Assembly: GCA_934675625.1 (NCBI GenBank)
Contig: CAKURH010000002.1
Coordinates: forward strand, 27,512 to 91,511
Reading direction: 5' to 3'
Origin: an uncultured Kiritimatiellota bacterium
Lineage (GTDB): Bacteria > Verrucomicrobiota > Kiritimatiellia > RFP12 > UBA1067
Length of the DNA stretch: 64,000 bases
Below the pieces are notes generated by a model. That model made no database searches and was not told where the DNA came from. It was given only the letters and a program-made list of their open reading frames with translations. Made by a program: the position numbers and the translations under genes. Positions 25,514-33,891 of the stretch are shown here, piece after piece. Position 1 is the first letter of the stretch, and each line of letters opens with the position of its first letter.

Positions 25514-26290
25514 CAGTCATCCGCATCTTTGGCCCGTCGGCCCGACAGCTCGCGCGAACCGTCCTGCGAGGAGTCGCCGCCATCGCCACACGCCAGTCTA
25601 TCTGACGTGACAAGCCATTCCCCTCGGCGAGATGCGTATCGGCAAGCGAAAGCCCTGAGGCGATGGGCGATCCTCTTCGTCCTCTCGCGCGACTGTCGGC
25701 TCCTCCGGGCCAAGGGCGGCTTGCGCCGCCGCTTCGCGAAGATCTACGGCTTTCAAGGTGACGTAAGGGGCATGTGAGGATGTTCTGCGCAAGAGAAAAA
25801 GACGTTGCGTGAGGAGCGGGCGGGCCGGCCGAGCGCCGAGCGGAGAGAGACGGGCGGACGCGGTTCGGCGCACGCGCCGCGAAGGACGCGCGGGGCGAGG
25901 AGCCGGCTCCGCGGCGACGAAGCCCCGCACGGGGATTCGCGGATGCGGGCGGCGGGAGCGGACGCCCGGCGAACGGCAGCGAGGCCGAGGACGGCCCGCA
26001 AGCGCGCGATTGAGGCCGTAGGCCGAAATAGCCGAAGCGCAGCGGAGGCCTACGCGCGACGCGACGAACTCGACCAGTGATCGCCAACGCGGCGCGCTTC
26101 GGGGCCGCAGCGGGGCGGACCGCCTGCCGGACGTGGCGAGTTGGGCAGGACTGCGGCCTGCGGCTGACCTCGCGGTCGCCGCACGGCCGACAGGACGCCC
26201 AAGTCGCCCGCCCGGAGGCGGGAGCACCGTTGCCCCGAAGCGCGCCGCACGTCGGAAAGCGACAGGACGTGCGCGACTTTTCAAGATGAA
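25514..26290. repeat. GC-rich dispersed element, copy A
   Basis: This roughly 780-bp stretch between the rpoB promoter and the btuC-like gene has no recognisable gene. Positions 25514-25922 align along their length with 63651-64000: shared blocks include GGCCCGTCGG, GCGACTGTCGGCTCCTC, GGCTTGCGCCGCC, GAGGAGCGGGCGGG and then about 110 nearly identical bases ending GCGGCGACGAAGC. Copy A has about 59 extra bases near 25738-25800. Its right part (26089-26248) is a long imperfect palindrome. Both copies lie in the same orientation just upstream of a minus-strand operon promoter. Open frames in it are arginine/alanine/proline-rich with no family resemblance. It could be a mobile-like repeat, a structured RNA gene or a cryptic coding repeat. 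Confidence 0.75.
26089..26248. repeat. 160-nt imperfect palindrome inside dispersed element copy A
   Basis: The arms GCGGCGCGCTTCGGGG (26089-26104) and CCCCGAAGCGCGCCGC (26233-26248) are perfect reverse complements of 16 nt. Inside them further complementary pieces are nested (GCGAGTTGGGC with GCCCAAGTCGC, one mismatch; a CTGCGGCCTGCGG block with CCGCACGGCCGACAG), so a transcript of either strand could fold into one long hairpin. Confidence 0.75.
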
Positions 26291-26308
26291 GCCCTGCGGA
26301 ATTCGGTG

Positions 26309-27184
26309 TTAGATGTCCCAGCCTTCGCCGTTGCGGCGGGACATGAGCAGCCACAGGAAGAACGGCGCGCCGAGGATCGCGCAGACGACGCCGACCGGCA
26401 CGTCGCCCGGCAGGAAGCGTCCGACGAACTCCGCCAGCGCGAGGAAAACGCCGCCCGCCAGCGCGGACAGCGCCAGCACGCGCTGCAGGCGCGGCCCCGC
26501 CTTGCGGCGGACGACATGCGGCACGACGAGCCCGATGAAGCCGATCGCCCCCGCGAGCGAGACCGAGACGGCCGTGACGAGCGACACTGCGCCGAGGACG
26601 AGGAGCGTCGTCTGCCGCGTGTTGACGCCCAGGGCCTCCGCCTCGGCGCGTCCGAGCTCCATGACGTTCAGGCGGCGCGCCAGCGCAAACAGCGTCGCGA
26701 ACGCGACGGCGAAAGCCGCGACGCCGAGCGCGAGCGTCGGCCCCGTGACCGCGCGAAGCGACCCGTAGAGCCACTTCGACACCGCCGCGAAATCGTCCGG
26801 CTTCGCATAGGAGAGGACGAGCATGTCGAGCGAGCCGAAGAACCCGCCCGTGACGAACCCGGACAGCACGACGGCGTTGCCCGTCGAGAGCAGCAGCGGG
26901 TTCGCGCCGTCCGCCCCGCGCGCCCGCGCCGCGAATGCCGCGACGAGACAGACGAGCGCGAGCGAGGCGCACGAGCCGAGAAAGCTCGCCGCCGGCATCA
27001 CCCAGACGCCGAGCGCGACGAGCCCGAGGTTGGTCGCGAGCGCGGCGAAGAGAGCCGCGCCGCCGACCGTCCCCAGCAGATAGGGCTCCGCCAGCGGATT
27101 GCGCAGGACGCTCTGGAGCGCCGCGCCCGAGACCGAGAGCGCCGCCCCCGTCACAATCGCCGCCGGATAGGCCCAGTCAATCAT
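26309..27184 (-). CDS. BtuC/FecCD-type ABC transporter permease, short N-terminus
   Basis: A 291-aa inner-membrane permease of the iron-siderophore/cobalamin ABC importer family. Family motifs are SGAALQSVLRNPLAEPYLLG, GAALFAALATN, LGVNTRQTT and AGAIGFIGLVVPHVVRRKAGP (the EAA-like ATPase-contact loop). It begins directly at the second membrane segment: the first helix and the RLPR motif, about 45-60 residues in normal BtuC/FecC proteins, are missing. ATG 27184 overlaps the btuB stop (TGATG), so translation is coupled. Given the riboswitch upstream, vitamin B12 or a related corrinoid is the likely cargo. No ATPase or binding protein follows; the downstream neighbour is the dispersed repeat. 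Confidence 0.85.
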   Translation of the reverse strand: MIDWAYPAAIVTGAALSVSGAALQSVLRNPLAEPYLLGTVGGAALFAALATNLGLVALGVWVMPAASFLGSCASLALVCLVAAFAARARGADGANPLLLSTGNAVVLSGFVTGGFFGSLDMLVLSYAKPDDFAAVSKWLYGSLRAVTGPTLALGVAAFAVAFATLFALARRLNVMELGRAEAEALGVNTRQTTLLVLGAVSLVTAVSVSLAGAIGFIGLVVPHVVRRKAGPRLQRVLALSALAGGVFLALAEFVGRFLPGDVPVGVVCAILGAPFFLWLLMSRRNGEGWDI

Positions 27185-29136
27185 CAGAACTCGTAACGAA
27201 CCGTGAACAGGAAGCTGCGGCCCGCACCCGGATAGACATACCACGGATCGAAATACTCGCCATAGTCGAAGTACCGCTGATCGAGCAGGTTGTCGACCGT
27301 GACGGCAAGGGTCAGCCCTTTCGCCCATCCCCACGTCGGCAGCACGCGCGCGCCGACGTCAAACAGTCCGTAGGCGGGAATCATGCCGCCGTTCCCCGCG
27401 AAGTCGCTGCCGTAGCGCTGGTTGCCGACGAAGCGGAAGCCGCCGTTCACCGCAAGCCAGTCCACGAGGAAGTATTCGCCGAAGAGGCGCAGCTGCTGTC
27501 CGGGGACGAGCGGAACGCGGTTGCCCTTGTAGTCGCCCTCCGTGAAACGCGCATACGTGAAGGAATAGAGGATGCCGGCCGAACCGACGCGATCCCGCGA
27601 CCACGTGAGCGACGTCTCGAACCCGTCGCGGCACGTCCGGTCAGGCGCATTCGCGTTTGCGTAGTTGAGGTACATGATCTCGTCGTCCAGCTCCGTGTGG
27701 AAGTAGGTGACATTGAAGTTGAACTCGTCGAGGAACGTCCAGTCCGCACCAACCTGGAAGTCATCGCCCGTCTCAGGCTTGAGATCCATGTTCGGGACGC
27801 CGTAATACGAGAAAAGCTCGTCCGCGAGCGGCGCGTGGTAGAAGTGCGACCACTTCGCGAAGACCTTCAGGCCCTCCACCGGACGCCAGTTGACGCCCGC
27901 CTCGCCCGCAACCGCGCCCTTCGTGCGGCTGTCGGTCGACTGCGTCCACGCGCTCGTGAACCGGTCACGCGAGTGAAACCATTCGCCGCGCGCGCCGCCG
28001 AAGACGGACAGGCTTTCGAGCAGCCAGAACTCGTCTTGCGCGAAGAGCGCGCCGGTGAACCGCCGGTAGTCGTTCTTGTTCGCCGTCTCGGCCGTCAGTG
28101 TGTCCAGCTTGAGGTCTGTCCCCACGGTGAAGCGGTTGTCAAAGCCGGCGATCGCCGTCTCGTCGACGTAGGCGAGATTCCAGTCATACGTGTAGACCTC
28201 ATAGTCGGTGTAGCCGGTCGACGTGCGGCGGCGGAAGGAGAACGAGCCATCCAGCCGACGGTCGTCGCTCAGGACGCCCGAACCCGAAAACGTCAGCCCG
28301 TAGACGGAATTGCGCGCCTGCGTGTCAGTGTCCGACGCCTCGCGAGCCGTCGGCTTCCAGCTGCCGTAGTCCACGCCATAGGAGGCGCGTCCGTAGTAGA
28401 TGCCGCCCGGCAGACCATAGAGGCTGTCCGCGTAGAAAGCCTTCAGCCCCAGCCACGAGCCGTTGTCGAAATGCTGTTTCACGCCGCCCTTCAGCGACCA
28501 GAGCTCGTACTGCGAATTGTCCCGCCAGCCGTCCGAGCGGTCATAGTCGAGGTCGGCGAAGTAGGTCGTGCCGGTCTCCTCGAACCCACCGTGCGTGCCG
28601 ATGTGCGTGCCAACCGTCCCCCAGCTGCCGCCGTGGACGTCAATGACCGACTTTCTCTCGTACGTGTCGGTGTCGGAGACGATGTTGATTACGCCGGCTG
28701 AAGCATTGCCGCCGTGCAGGACGGTCTGCGGCCCGTGGAGAACCTCGACCCTTTCGACCGCGCGGACGGGGACGCGCACAAGTTCCTGTGCCGCCATGTC
28801 GGGGTTGTTCAAGTCTTCGCCGTCCACAAGAATCTTCACGCGCCCAAAGCCGTTCGCCCCATAGCCGCGCATCGCGACCTGCGCGAGCGCGGGATTCGCG
28901 TTCAGCTTGCGAATGAAGAGGTTCGCCCGCTTTTCGAGCAGATCGACTGTCGAAGCCGCGCCCGAAGCGTCGATCTCCGACTTGGTGATCACCTCGACGT
29001 GCGAGGGAATCTCCATCGTGGTCTGTCCGAGGCGCGAGGCCTCGACGACGACCGTTCCCAGTTCGGCTGCGGACGGGGACGCCCCCGTGACCGCGTTCGT
29101 GACGGCGGCTGCCGCCGCCAGCATCAGCGTGTTCAT
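27184..29136 (-). CDS. btuB: TonB-dependent vitamin B12 (cobalamin) receptor
   Basis: A 650-aa outer-membrane TonB-dependent receptor. After a signal peptide (MNTLMLAAAAAVTNAVTGAS) comes a TonB-box-like segment GTVVVEASRL, the plug domain (VKILVDGEDLNNPDM, VERVEVLHGPQTVLHGGNASAGVINI) and then a long barrel ending with the aromatic C-terminus FTVRYEF, as in BtuB. The best evidence for substrate is the cobalamin riboswitch in its 5' UTR. ATG 29136 follows GAAGGAAC. The permease gene overlaps its stop. TonB/ExbBD are not in the window. Confidence 0.9.
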   Translation of the reverse strand: MNTLMLAAAAAVTNAVTGASPSAAELGTVVVEASRLGQTTMEIPSHVEVITKSEIDASGAASTVDLLEKRANLFIRKLNANPALAQVAMRGYGANGFGRVKILVDGEDLNNPDMAAQELVRVPVRAVERVEVLHGPQTVLHGGNASAGVINIVSDTDTYERKSVIDVHGGSWGTVGTHIGTHGGFEETGTTYFADLDYDRSDGWRDNSQYELWSLKGGVKQHFDNGSWLGLKAFYADSLYGLPGGIYYGRASYGVDYGSWKPTAREASDTDTQARNSVYGLTFSGSGVLSDDRRLDGSFSFRRRTSTGYTDYEVYTYDWNLAYVDETAIAGFDNRFTVGTDLKLDTLTAETANKNDYRRFTGALFAQDEFWLLESLSVFGGARGEWFHSRDRFTSAWTQSTDSRTKGAVAGEAGVNWRPVEGLKVFAKWSHFYHAPLADELFSYYGVPNMDLKPETGDDFQVGADWTFLDEFNFNVTYFHTELDDEIMYLNYANANAPDRTCRDGFETSLTWSRDRVGSAGILYSFTYARFTEGDYKGNRVPLVPGQQLRLFGEYFLVDWLAVNGGFRFVGNQRYGSDFAGNGGMIPAYGLFDVGARVLPTWGWAKGLTLAVTVDNLLDQRYFDYGEYFDPWYVYPGAGRSFLFTVRYEF

Positions 29137-29149
29137 GTTCCTTCTTTCC

Positions 29150-29258
29150 CCCTCATGCGAGGGTACTTGGTGGTGGAAGGAACGGCCCGTTTTCCGGCTT
29201 TGACGGTTGCGCGACAGCGCCTGGCTTTCACAGGACTTCCCGGTTACCGTTCCCAATG
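29150..29258 (-). promoter_or_regulatory. Cobalamin riboswitch controlling btuB
   Basis: The btuB leader contains the aptamer hallmarks on the minus strand: GGGAA, then AGTCCTGTGAAAGCCAGG and the B12-box-like GCGCTGTCGCGCAACCGTC (29202-29220), followed by AAAGCCGG. Between aptamer and start codon a perfect CCCTC-GCAT-GAGGG hairpin (29150-29163) lies next to the ribosome site and probably is the expression platform, shutting off translation when cobalamin is bound. Core identity is strong; exact ends are approximate. Confidence 0.85.
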
Positions 29259-29265
29259 GGCGCAT

Positions 29266-29276
29266 ATTATACCAAA
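29266..29276 (-). promoter_or_regulatory. Extended -10 promoter (TTTGGTATAAT) for the riboswitch-btuB transcript
   Basis: The minus strand reads TTTTGGTATAATATGCGCC; the transcript would start near 29259, immediately before the aptamer. Confidence 0.75.
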
Positions 29277-29400
29277 AGCCTCCGCCGAGATTCGCACGGT
29301 CTCCGCCGCAAGCCCTGGCGGCACCCCCTTGACGGGAGCGAGTTAGATATGGTAAACTTTGCCTTGTCTAACAAGAAAAGAAGAGGAAGCGAGGACCAGT

Positions 29401-30063
29401 TTGCCACAAGAAGAAGAGGTTTCCCGGCGGGCGCGGACGCACGATGTGCCGCCGCCCCTGATCGACGACGCGCACCACCGCGAGCTGCTGCGCTTCCTCC
29501 TCGTGAAGACGGCGGCCGTGCGGAAAGGCGTCAAGCCGGCGGAGCTGCTGCGCGTCCGCCACTGCTACGCGCAGACGAACGCCGAGGGCTTCCGCTTCTG
29601 CCTCTATCGCCGCGACATCTACTTCACGCTGCGCCTCGCCTACGTGGAGCTGAAGGTCGAGGCGGAAAGTTCGCTCGTGCTCTTCTACGACCCCGCCGCC
29701 CTCGACGCGACGCTGAACGCGCGCGACAACCGGGGCTGGCTCGTCCGCCTGGGCTATCCGGCGACGGGAACGACGGCGGACTTCCTCACCGAACTCGTGC
29801 GCCGCGCCAAGGGCGATGCCCTGCCGCACGAGGTCGGCGTCTTCATCGGCTATCCGCTCAAGGACGTCGTGGGCTTCATGCGCCACCTGCCGGCGACGCC
29901 GCTCCACCACGGCCCCTGGCGCGTCTACGGCAGCGTCACCGAGTCGCTGCGCCGCATGCGCCTCTATGCGCGCGTCGAGGACTGGGCGGCGCAGGCCCTC
30001 GGCGCGGCGCCCACCCTGGAGGACTTCTACGCCATGACGCCAAGCTTTCTGACGGCGCGGTAA
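29401..30063 (+). CDS. DUF3793 family protein
   Basis: The 220-aa product resembles DUF3793 proteins, which are commonly encoded next to flavodoxins in anaerobes. Recognisable pieces are VRKGVKPAELLRVRHCY, GFRFCLYRRDIYFTLRLAY, LVLFYDPAAL, HEVGVFIGYPLKDVVGFMRH and GPWRVYGSV. The IGYPLKDVVGFM motif is the family's most constant part. No function is established. I place the start at TTG 29401 because GAGGACCAG precedes it; the frame is open upstream to 29359. A weak box (ATGGTAAACT near 29351) may be the promoter. Flavodoxin follows 47 nt downstream on the same strand, pointing to a shared redox-related role. Confidence 0.75.
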   Translation: MPQEEEVSRRARTHDVPPPLIDDAHHRELLRFLLVKTAAVRKGVKPAELLRVRHCYAQTNAEGFRFCLYRRDIYFTLRLAYVELKVEAESSLVLFYDPAALDATLNARDNRGWLVRLGYPATGTTADFLTELVRRAKGDALPHEVGVFIGYPLKDVVGFMRHLPATPLHHGPWRVYGSVTESLRRMRLYARVEDWAAQALGAAPTLEDFYAMTPSFLTAR

Positions 30064-30110
30064 AATGCGTCCAACACACGAACAAACAACAAAAAAGGAG
30101 AAACAAGAAC

Positions 30111-30611
30111 ATGGACAAGGTACACGTCATCTACGGCAGCACGACCGGCATGACCGAGGCGATCGCGCAGCGCATCGCCGCTGACTTCGGCACGACGGCC
30201 GTCAACGTCGCAACCGCCGGCGCGGACGCATTCGACGCCGAGCTGGTCATCCTCGGCTCGTCCACCTGGGGCTGCGGCGATCCGCAAGACGACTGGGCGG
30301 CGACGGGCTTCGCGCAGCTGGAGGCCGCCGACTGGACGGGCAAGAAGGTCGCCGTCTTCGGGCTCGGCGACGCGCAGGGCTTCGCGGACACCTTCTGCGA
30401 CGCGATGGCCGACCTCGCGCAGAGGGCGGTCGCGAAAAGCGCGACGCTCGTCGGCACGCTGCCGCTGGACGCCTTCCCCGGCGCAAGCTCGCGCATCGTC
30501 GACGGCGACCACCTCGTGGGGCTCGCCCTTGACGAGACGAACGAGGCCGACAAGACCGATGCGCGCCTCGCCGCCTGGGAAGTCGCCGTCAGCGCAGAAC
30601 GACCTTGCTGA
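30111..30611 (+). CDS. Flavodoxin
   Basis: A 166-aa short-chain-type flavodoxin, an FMN electron carrier of anaerobic metabolism. The phosphate loop GSTTGMTEAIAQRIA is at residues 9-23, the SSTWGCGDPQDDW loop supplies the flavin-stacking Trp, and VAVFGLGDAQGFADTFCDAM completes the FMN site. ATG 30111 has an AAAAAAGGAG site. The 3' end overlaps the convergent ftsW gene by 23 bp. Confidence 0.94.
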   Translation: MDKVHVIYGSTTGMTEAIAQRIAADFGTTAVNVATAGADAFDAELVILGSSTWGCGDPQDDWAATGFAQLEAADWTGKKVAVFGLGDAQGFADTFCDAMADLAQRAVAKSATLVGTLPLDAFPGASSRIVDGDHLVGLALDETNEADKTDARLAAWEVAVSAERPC

Positions 30612-31752
30612 CAAATGCGCGCTTCTTGTCGCGGTAGGAATGGATGCCGACTGAAAGGATCGTTCCTACCGCGAAGAACGCGCTCAGGAGGTTCGTGCCG
30701 CCGTAGCTGAAGAACGGCAGGGCCATGCCCTTCGTCGGCAGCGCCTTGCAGACGACGCCGAGGTTGAACATCGCCTGGAAGAAGATGATGAACGCCATGC
30801 CGACGACGAGGAAGCGTCCGAACCGGTCGGACGCCTTGCGGGCGATGTAGACCGAGAGCGCGAAGAACGCGCAGAAGAGCAGCACGACCGCCACGGAGAA
30901 GACGACGCCCAGCTCCTCCGCGCCGACGGCGAAGACGAAGTCCGTATGCGCCTCCGGCAGATAGAGGTACTTCTGCATCGACTCGCCGAGCCCCGCGCCC
31001 CAGATCTGGCTGTTGCCGATCGCCGCGAGCGCCTGGTTCGCCTGATACGCCGCGCGCTTGGCCGCCGCGTCCATCACCGGCGCGCCGGCCGAGTCGGACG
31101 AGCCGCCGAAGAACGCCGCGAGCCGCGCCATGCGGTTCGCGTTCGTCGCGACCTTGAAGGCGACGACGCCCACGCCCATCAGGCCGATGGGGAACAGGTA
31201 GCGGAGGCGCGTCCCGGCGACGAACATCATGAGCAGGCCCGCGAACCCGACCACCATGACCGAGCCGAAGTCCGGCTCCAGCAGGATCGGCACGGCCAGT
31301 CCGCCGATGAAGACGACCGGCCAGAACGCCCCCTTCCAGAAGAGCTCGACCTTCCAGCCGAGCCTGTCCAGCCACGCCGCGAGGAGGATGACGACCGAGA
31401 GCTTCGCGAACTCGCTCGGCTGCAGGCGGAGCGGCCCGACGGAGATCCAGCGGTGCGAGCCGTTGATCGCCTTGAAGCCGAACACGGCGACGAGCAGCAC
31501 GATTACCGCGACGTAGAACAGCCACGCGAGCGAGATGTGGTCGCGCCAGCGCCGGTAGTCGAAGAGCGCGACGCCCACGGCGAGCACGATGCCGACGCCG
31601 AGGTAGGCGAACTGGCGCTTGATGAAGAAGTAGGCGTCCCCGTGATGGAGACGCATCGCGTTCGCCGCGCTCGCGCTCGACAAAACGATGAGGCCCAGCG
31701 CCACGAGACACGTGACAACCAGGCCCAACCAGAAAAGTGCGGACTTGCGCAC
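30589..31752 (-). CDS. ftsW: FtsW/RodA/SpoVE-type peptidoglycan glycosyltransferase
   Basis: A 387-aa SEDS-family membrane enzyme that polymerises lipid II, probably the divisome member FtsW. Motifs are LIVLSSASAANA in the first helix, GSHRWISVGPLRLQPSEFAKLS, LEPDFGSVMVV (catalytic Asp region), the periplasmic loop YLPEAHTDFVFAVGAEELG and PFFSYGGTNLLSAFFAVG near the C-terminus. About ten membrane segments are visible. It lies 6 nt after the LysM gene, downstream of murD, in a division/cell-wall operon, which favours FtsW over RodA. Confidence 0.93.
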   Translation of the reverse strand: MRKSALFWLGLVVTCLVALGLIVLSSASAANAMRLHHGDAYFFIKRQFAYLGVGIVLAVGVALFDYRRWRDHISLAWLFYVAVIVLLVAVFGFKAINGSHRWISVGPLRLQPSEFAKLSVVILLAAWLDRLGWKVELFWKGAFWPVVFIGGLAVPILLEPDFGSVMVVGFAGLLMMFVAGTRLRYLFPIGLMGVGVVAFKVATNANRMARLAAFFGGSSDSAGAPVMDAAAKRAAYQANQALAAIGNSQIWGAGLGESMQKYLYLPEAHTDFVFAVGAEELGVVFSVAVVLLFCAFFALSVYIARKASDRFGRFLVVGMAFIIFFQAMFNLGVVCKALPTKGMALPFFSYGGTNLLSAFFAVGTILSVGIHSYRDKKRAFVSKVVLR

Positions 31753-31758
31753 GAACGG

Positions 31759-32796
31759 TTACTGCTGCGCTTCGGCCGGAAGCTTGATCGTCTGCCCGGC
31801 CTTGAGCGTGTCGCTCTCGCCGAGGTTGTTGAGCTCGCGAATCTCGGACGCGCTCACGCCAAACTTGACGACGATCGCCGTGATGTCCTCGCCCTCCTGA
31901 ACCGTGTAGGCAAATGTCGCAGGCGCGGCCGTCGCCGCCGCTTCAGCCGCCGGGGCCTCCGTCGCCGGAGCCGTCGTCTCGGCCGTCGGGGTCGCCGCCT
32001 CGGGGACCGCCGGCTGCGCCGGTTCGGTCGTCGGCGTCTGCGCGACGGCCTTCGGCTCCGCCGTCTTCGTCGCCTTCGCGGGCGTCGTCGCCGACTGCTT
32101 CGCGGGCGCCGCCTTCGCGACCGCCTTCTCCGCCGGGATCTTCAGCTTCTGGCCGACCTTCAGCGTGTCGCTCGTCAGTCCGTTCATCGCCTTGAGCTGG
32201 CGGATGTTGATGCCGTTGCCGTAGGCGATTGCGCCCAGCGTGTCACCGCTCTTGACGACGTACTCCTTCGTCGCGCCCGCGTAGGGAGCCGACGACGCGG
32301 CCTTCGCGTTCGTCGCCGTCGCCTTGCGGACGACCGGCGCCTTCTGCTCGCCGACGTCAATGCGGCCGGGCAGCTTCAGCTTCTGGCCGACGCGGATCAG
32401 GTCGGACTTGAGGCCGTTCAGCTGCTTGATCGACTGAATCGTCACGTTGTACTTCTTCGAGATCTTCGCGAGGTAGTCGCCGTTCTGGACGACGTAGATC
32501 GTGTACTCCGGCTCGACCGGCTTCACCTGCACGGGCTTCGGCGTCACGACGCACTGGCAGTCGGCCGCCCCGCACGAGCAGGGGCTCGTGTGCCGCGTTC
32601 CGGGCGGGCACGCGCAACGCGGCGCCTCGACGGGCCGAACCTCCTGCGGCGGAGGCGGCGGGGGCGTCGTCTCGACGGGTTCGGCGTTCTTCACCTCGTT
32701 CTGAGACGGCGTGTGCGCACGCTTGAAATCAGGATCCTTACAACCGGCGACGACCGCGACGGCAGCCGCACCGAGCACCATTCCGAGCTTCTTCAT
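31759..32796 (-). CDS. LysM-repeat lipoprotein
   Basis: A 345-aa lipoprotein: MKKLGMVLGAAAVAVVAGC is a type II signal peptide with the lipobox ending at Cys19. A proline-rich and cysteine-rich stretch follows (CACPPGTRHTSPCSCGAADC), then three LysM domains of about 45 residues (YVVQNGDYLAKISKKYNVT; YVVKSGDTLGAIAYGNGIN; YTVQEGEDITAIVVKFGVS), separated by Ala/Pro/Thr linkers. LysM domains bind peptidoglycan GlcNAc, so the protein probably tethers membrane to wall. There is no visible hydrolase domain. The ATG directly follows the murD stop codon (TAAATG). The seven clustered cysteines near residues 60-80 are unusual and may bind metal or form disulfides. Confidence 0.88.
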   Translation of the reverse strand: MKKLGMVLGAAAVAVVAGCKDPDFKRAHTPSQNEVKNAEPVETTPPPPPPQEVRPVEAPRCACPPGTRHTSPCSCGAADCQCVVTPKPVQVKPVEPEYTIYVVQNGDYLAKISKKYNVTIQSIKQLNGLKSDLIRVGQKLKLPGRIDVGEQKAPVVRKATATNAKAASSAPYAGATKEYVVKSGDTLGAIAYGNGINIRQLKAMNGLTSDTLKVGQKLKIPAEKAVAKAAPAKQSATTPAKATKTAEPKAVAQTPTTEPAQPAVPEAATPTAETTAPATEAPAAEAAATAAPATFAYTVQEGEDITAIVVKFGVSASEIRELNNLGESDTLKAGQTIKLPAEAQQ

Positions 32797-33891
32797 TTAT
32801 TCTGTCTTTCCTTTTTGGACGAGTCGCGCGAAGACTTCCCCGCGCTCCCCGAAACTTTTAAACTGGTCAAAACTCGCGGTTCCGGGGGACAGCAGAACCG
32901 TCTCGCCCTTCTCCGCCTCGCACATCGCCCGCGCGACCGCCCGTTCCAGCGTCCCGCAGATCTCGCAATCCACAGACGCCGCCCAGGCCGCCGAAAAGGC
33001 TTCTGCACAATGGCCGATAAGATACACTTTTTTGACCCGCTCTGTCAAGGTGGGTCGGGCGATTTTCGGATCGTCGCCCTTGGGGAGCCCGCCCGCGATC
33101 AAACGGACGCGCCCCGCGCACATTTTCACGCCCGCGACAAGCGCGGCGACGGACGTCGCCTTCGAGTCGTCGACGTAGGTGACGCCGTCCATTTCCGCGA
33201 CCGTCTGGAAGCGATGCGGCAGCGGCTCGAATGACTGGAACGCACGGCGGATCTGCGCGTCGTCCAGCCCCGCCGCGCGCATCAGCCCAATCGCCGCGAT
33301 GCCGTTCGCGCGCAGGATCTCGTTGTCAAAGTACGATCCCGCCAGCAGTTCCTGCCGACACCGGGCATGCAAGCCGCACGCCGCCGACGTCGGCTCCACA
33401 CGTTGGCACGCGAACCCCAGCAGCTTGCGCTTGAGCCCGTGATAGACCGCGACGGAGCCGTGGCGGTCGAGGTGGTCTTCCTGCAAGTTGAGGACAGCCG
33501 CCGCCACGAACGTGTCCGGCGCGAGCGTCGTCGTCTCCAGCTGGAAGGACGAGACCTCGACGACCGCCCAGCCCGGCGGCTCGCCGAGGAGGTCGCAGAC
33601 GGGCCGCCCGTAGTTGCCGCAGGGGACGGCGCGTCCGTCCGTGAGGTTGATCGCGTCCGCGACCAGCTTGACGACGCTCGACTTGCCCTTCGAGCCGGTC
33701 ACGGCAAGCAGCTGCCAGCCGCGCCGCTTCAATTCCTCGCAGCCGAGCTGCAGTTCGCTCTTGACGGGCACGCCCGGACTTGTGACAACGAGATCGTAGC
33801 CCTCGGCAAAATCGACGGCATAGCCGCGGCGGCGAAGCTCCGCCGCCGCCGCCGTGCCGCTCTTGCCCTTGCCGAGGACGAGCGCCTTCAC
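32797..33891 (-). CDS. murD: UDP-N-acetylmuramoyl-L-alanine:D-glutamate ligase
   Basis: MurD adds D-Glu to the peptidoglycan precursor. The 364-aa protein begins MKALVLGKGKSGTAAAAELRRRG, has the ATP loop VTGSKGKSSVVKL, EVSSFQLE, VLNLQEDHLDRHGS, the HRFQTVAEMDGVTYVDDSKATS motif and LLSPGTASFDQFKSFGERG. All family motifs are present, but it is about 75 residues shorter than usual (about 440 aa), mainly in the N-terminal Rossmann domain and the central domain. The start is GTG 33891, immediately adjacent to the upstream esterase stop codon. Confidence 0.93.
   Translation of the reverse strand: MKALVLGKGKSGTAAAAELRRRGYAVDFAEGYDLVVTSPGVPVKSELQLGCEELKRRGWQLLAVTGSKGKSSVVKLVADAINLTDGRAVPCGNYGRPVCDLLGEPPGWAVVEVSSFQLETTTLAPDTFVAAAVLNLQEDHLDRHGSVAVYHGLKRKLLGFACQRVEPTSAACGLHARCRQELLAGSYFDNEILRANGIAAIGLMRAAGLDDAQIRRAFQSFEPLPHRFQTVAEMDGVTYVDDSKATSVAALVAGVKMCAGRVRLIAGGLPKGDDPKIARPTLTERVKKVYLIGHCAEAFSAAWAASVDCEICGTLERAVARAMCEAEKGETVLLSPGTASFDQFKSFGERGEVFARLVQKGKTE

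Noticed and set aside
25434..26972. A 512-codon minus-strand frame over the dispersed element and the btuC-like gene
   Set aside because: It overlaps the genuine permease in another frame and has Arg/Ala/Pro composition typical of GC-rich noise. I keep only the note on frame conservation between copies.
29343..29400. Upstream start of the DUF3793 frame at 29359
   Set aside because: The extra residues (PCLTRKEEEART) do not resemble the family and there is no ribosome site; TTG 29401 has one.
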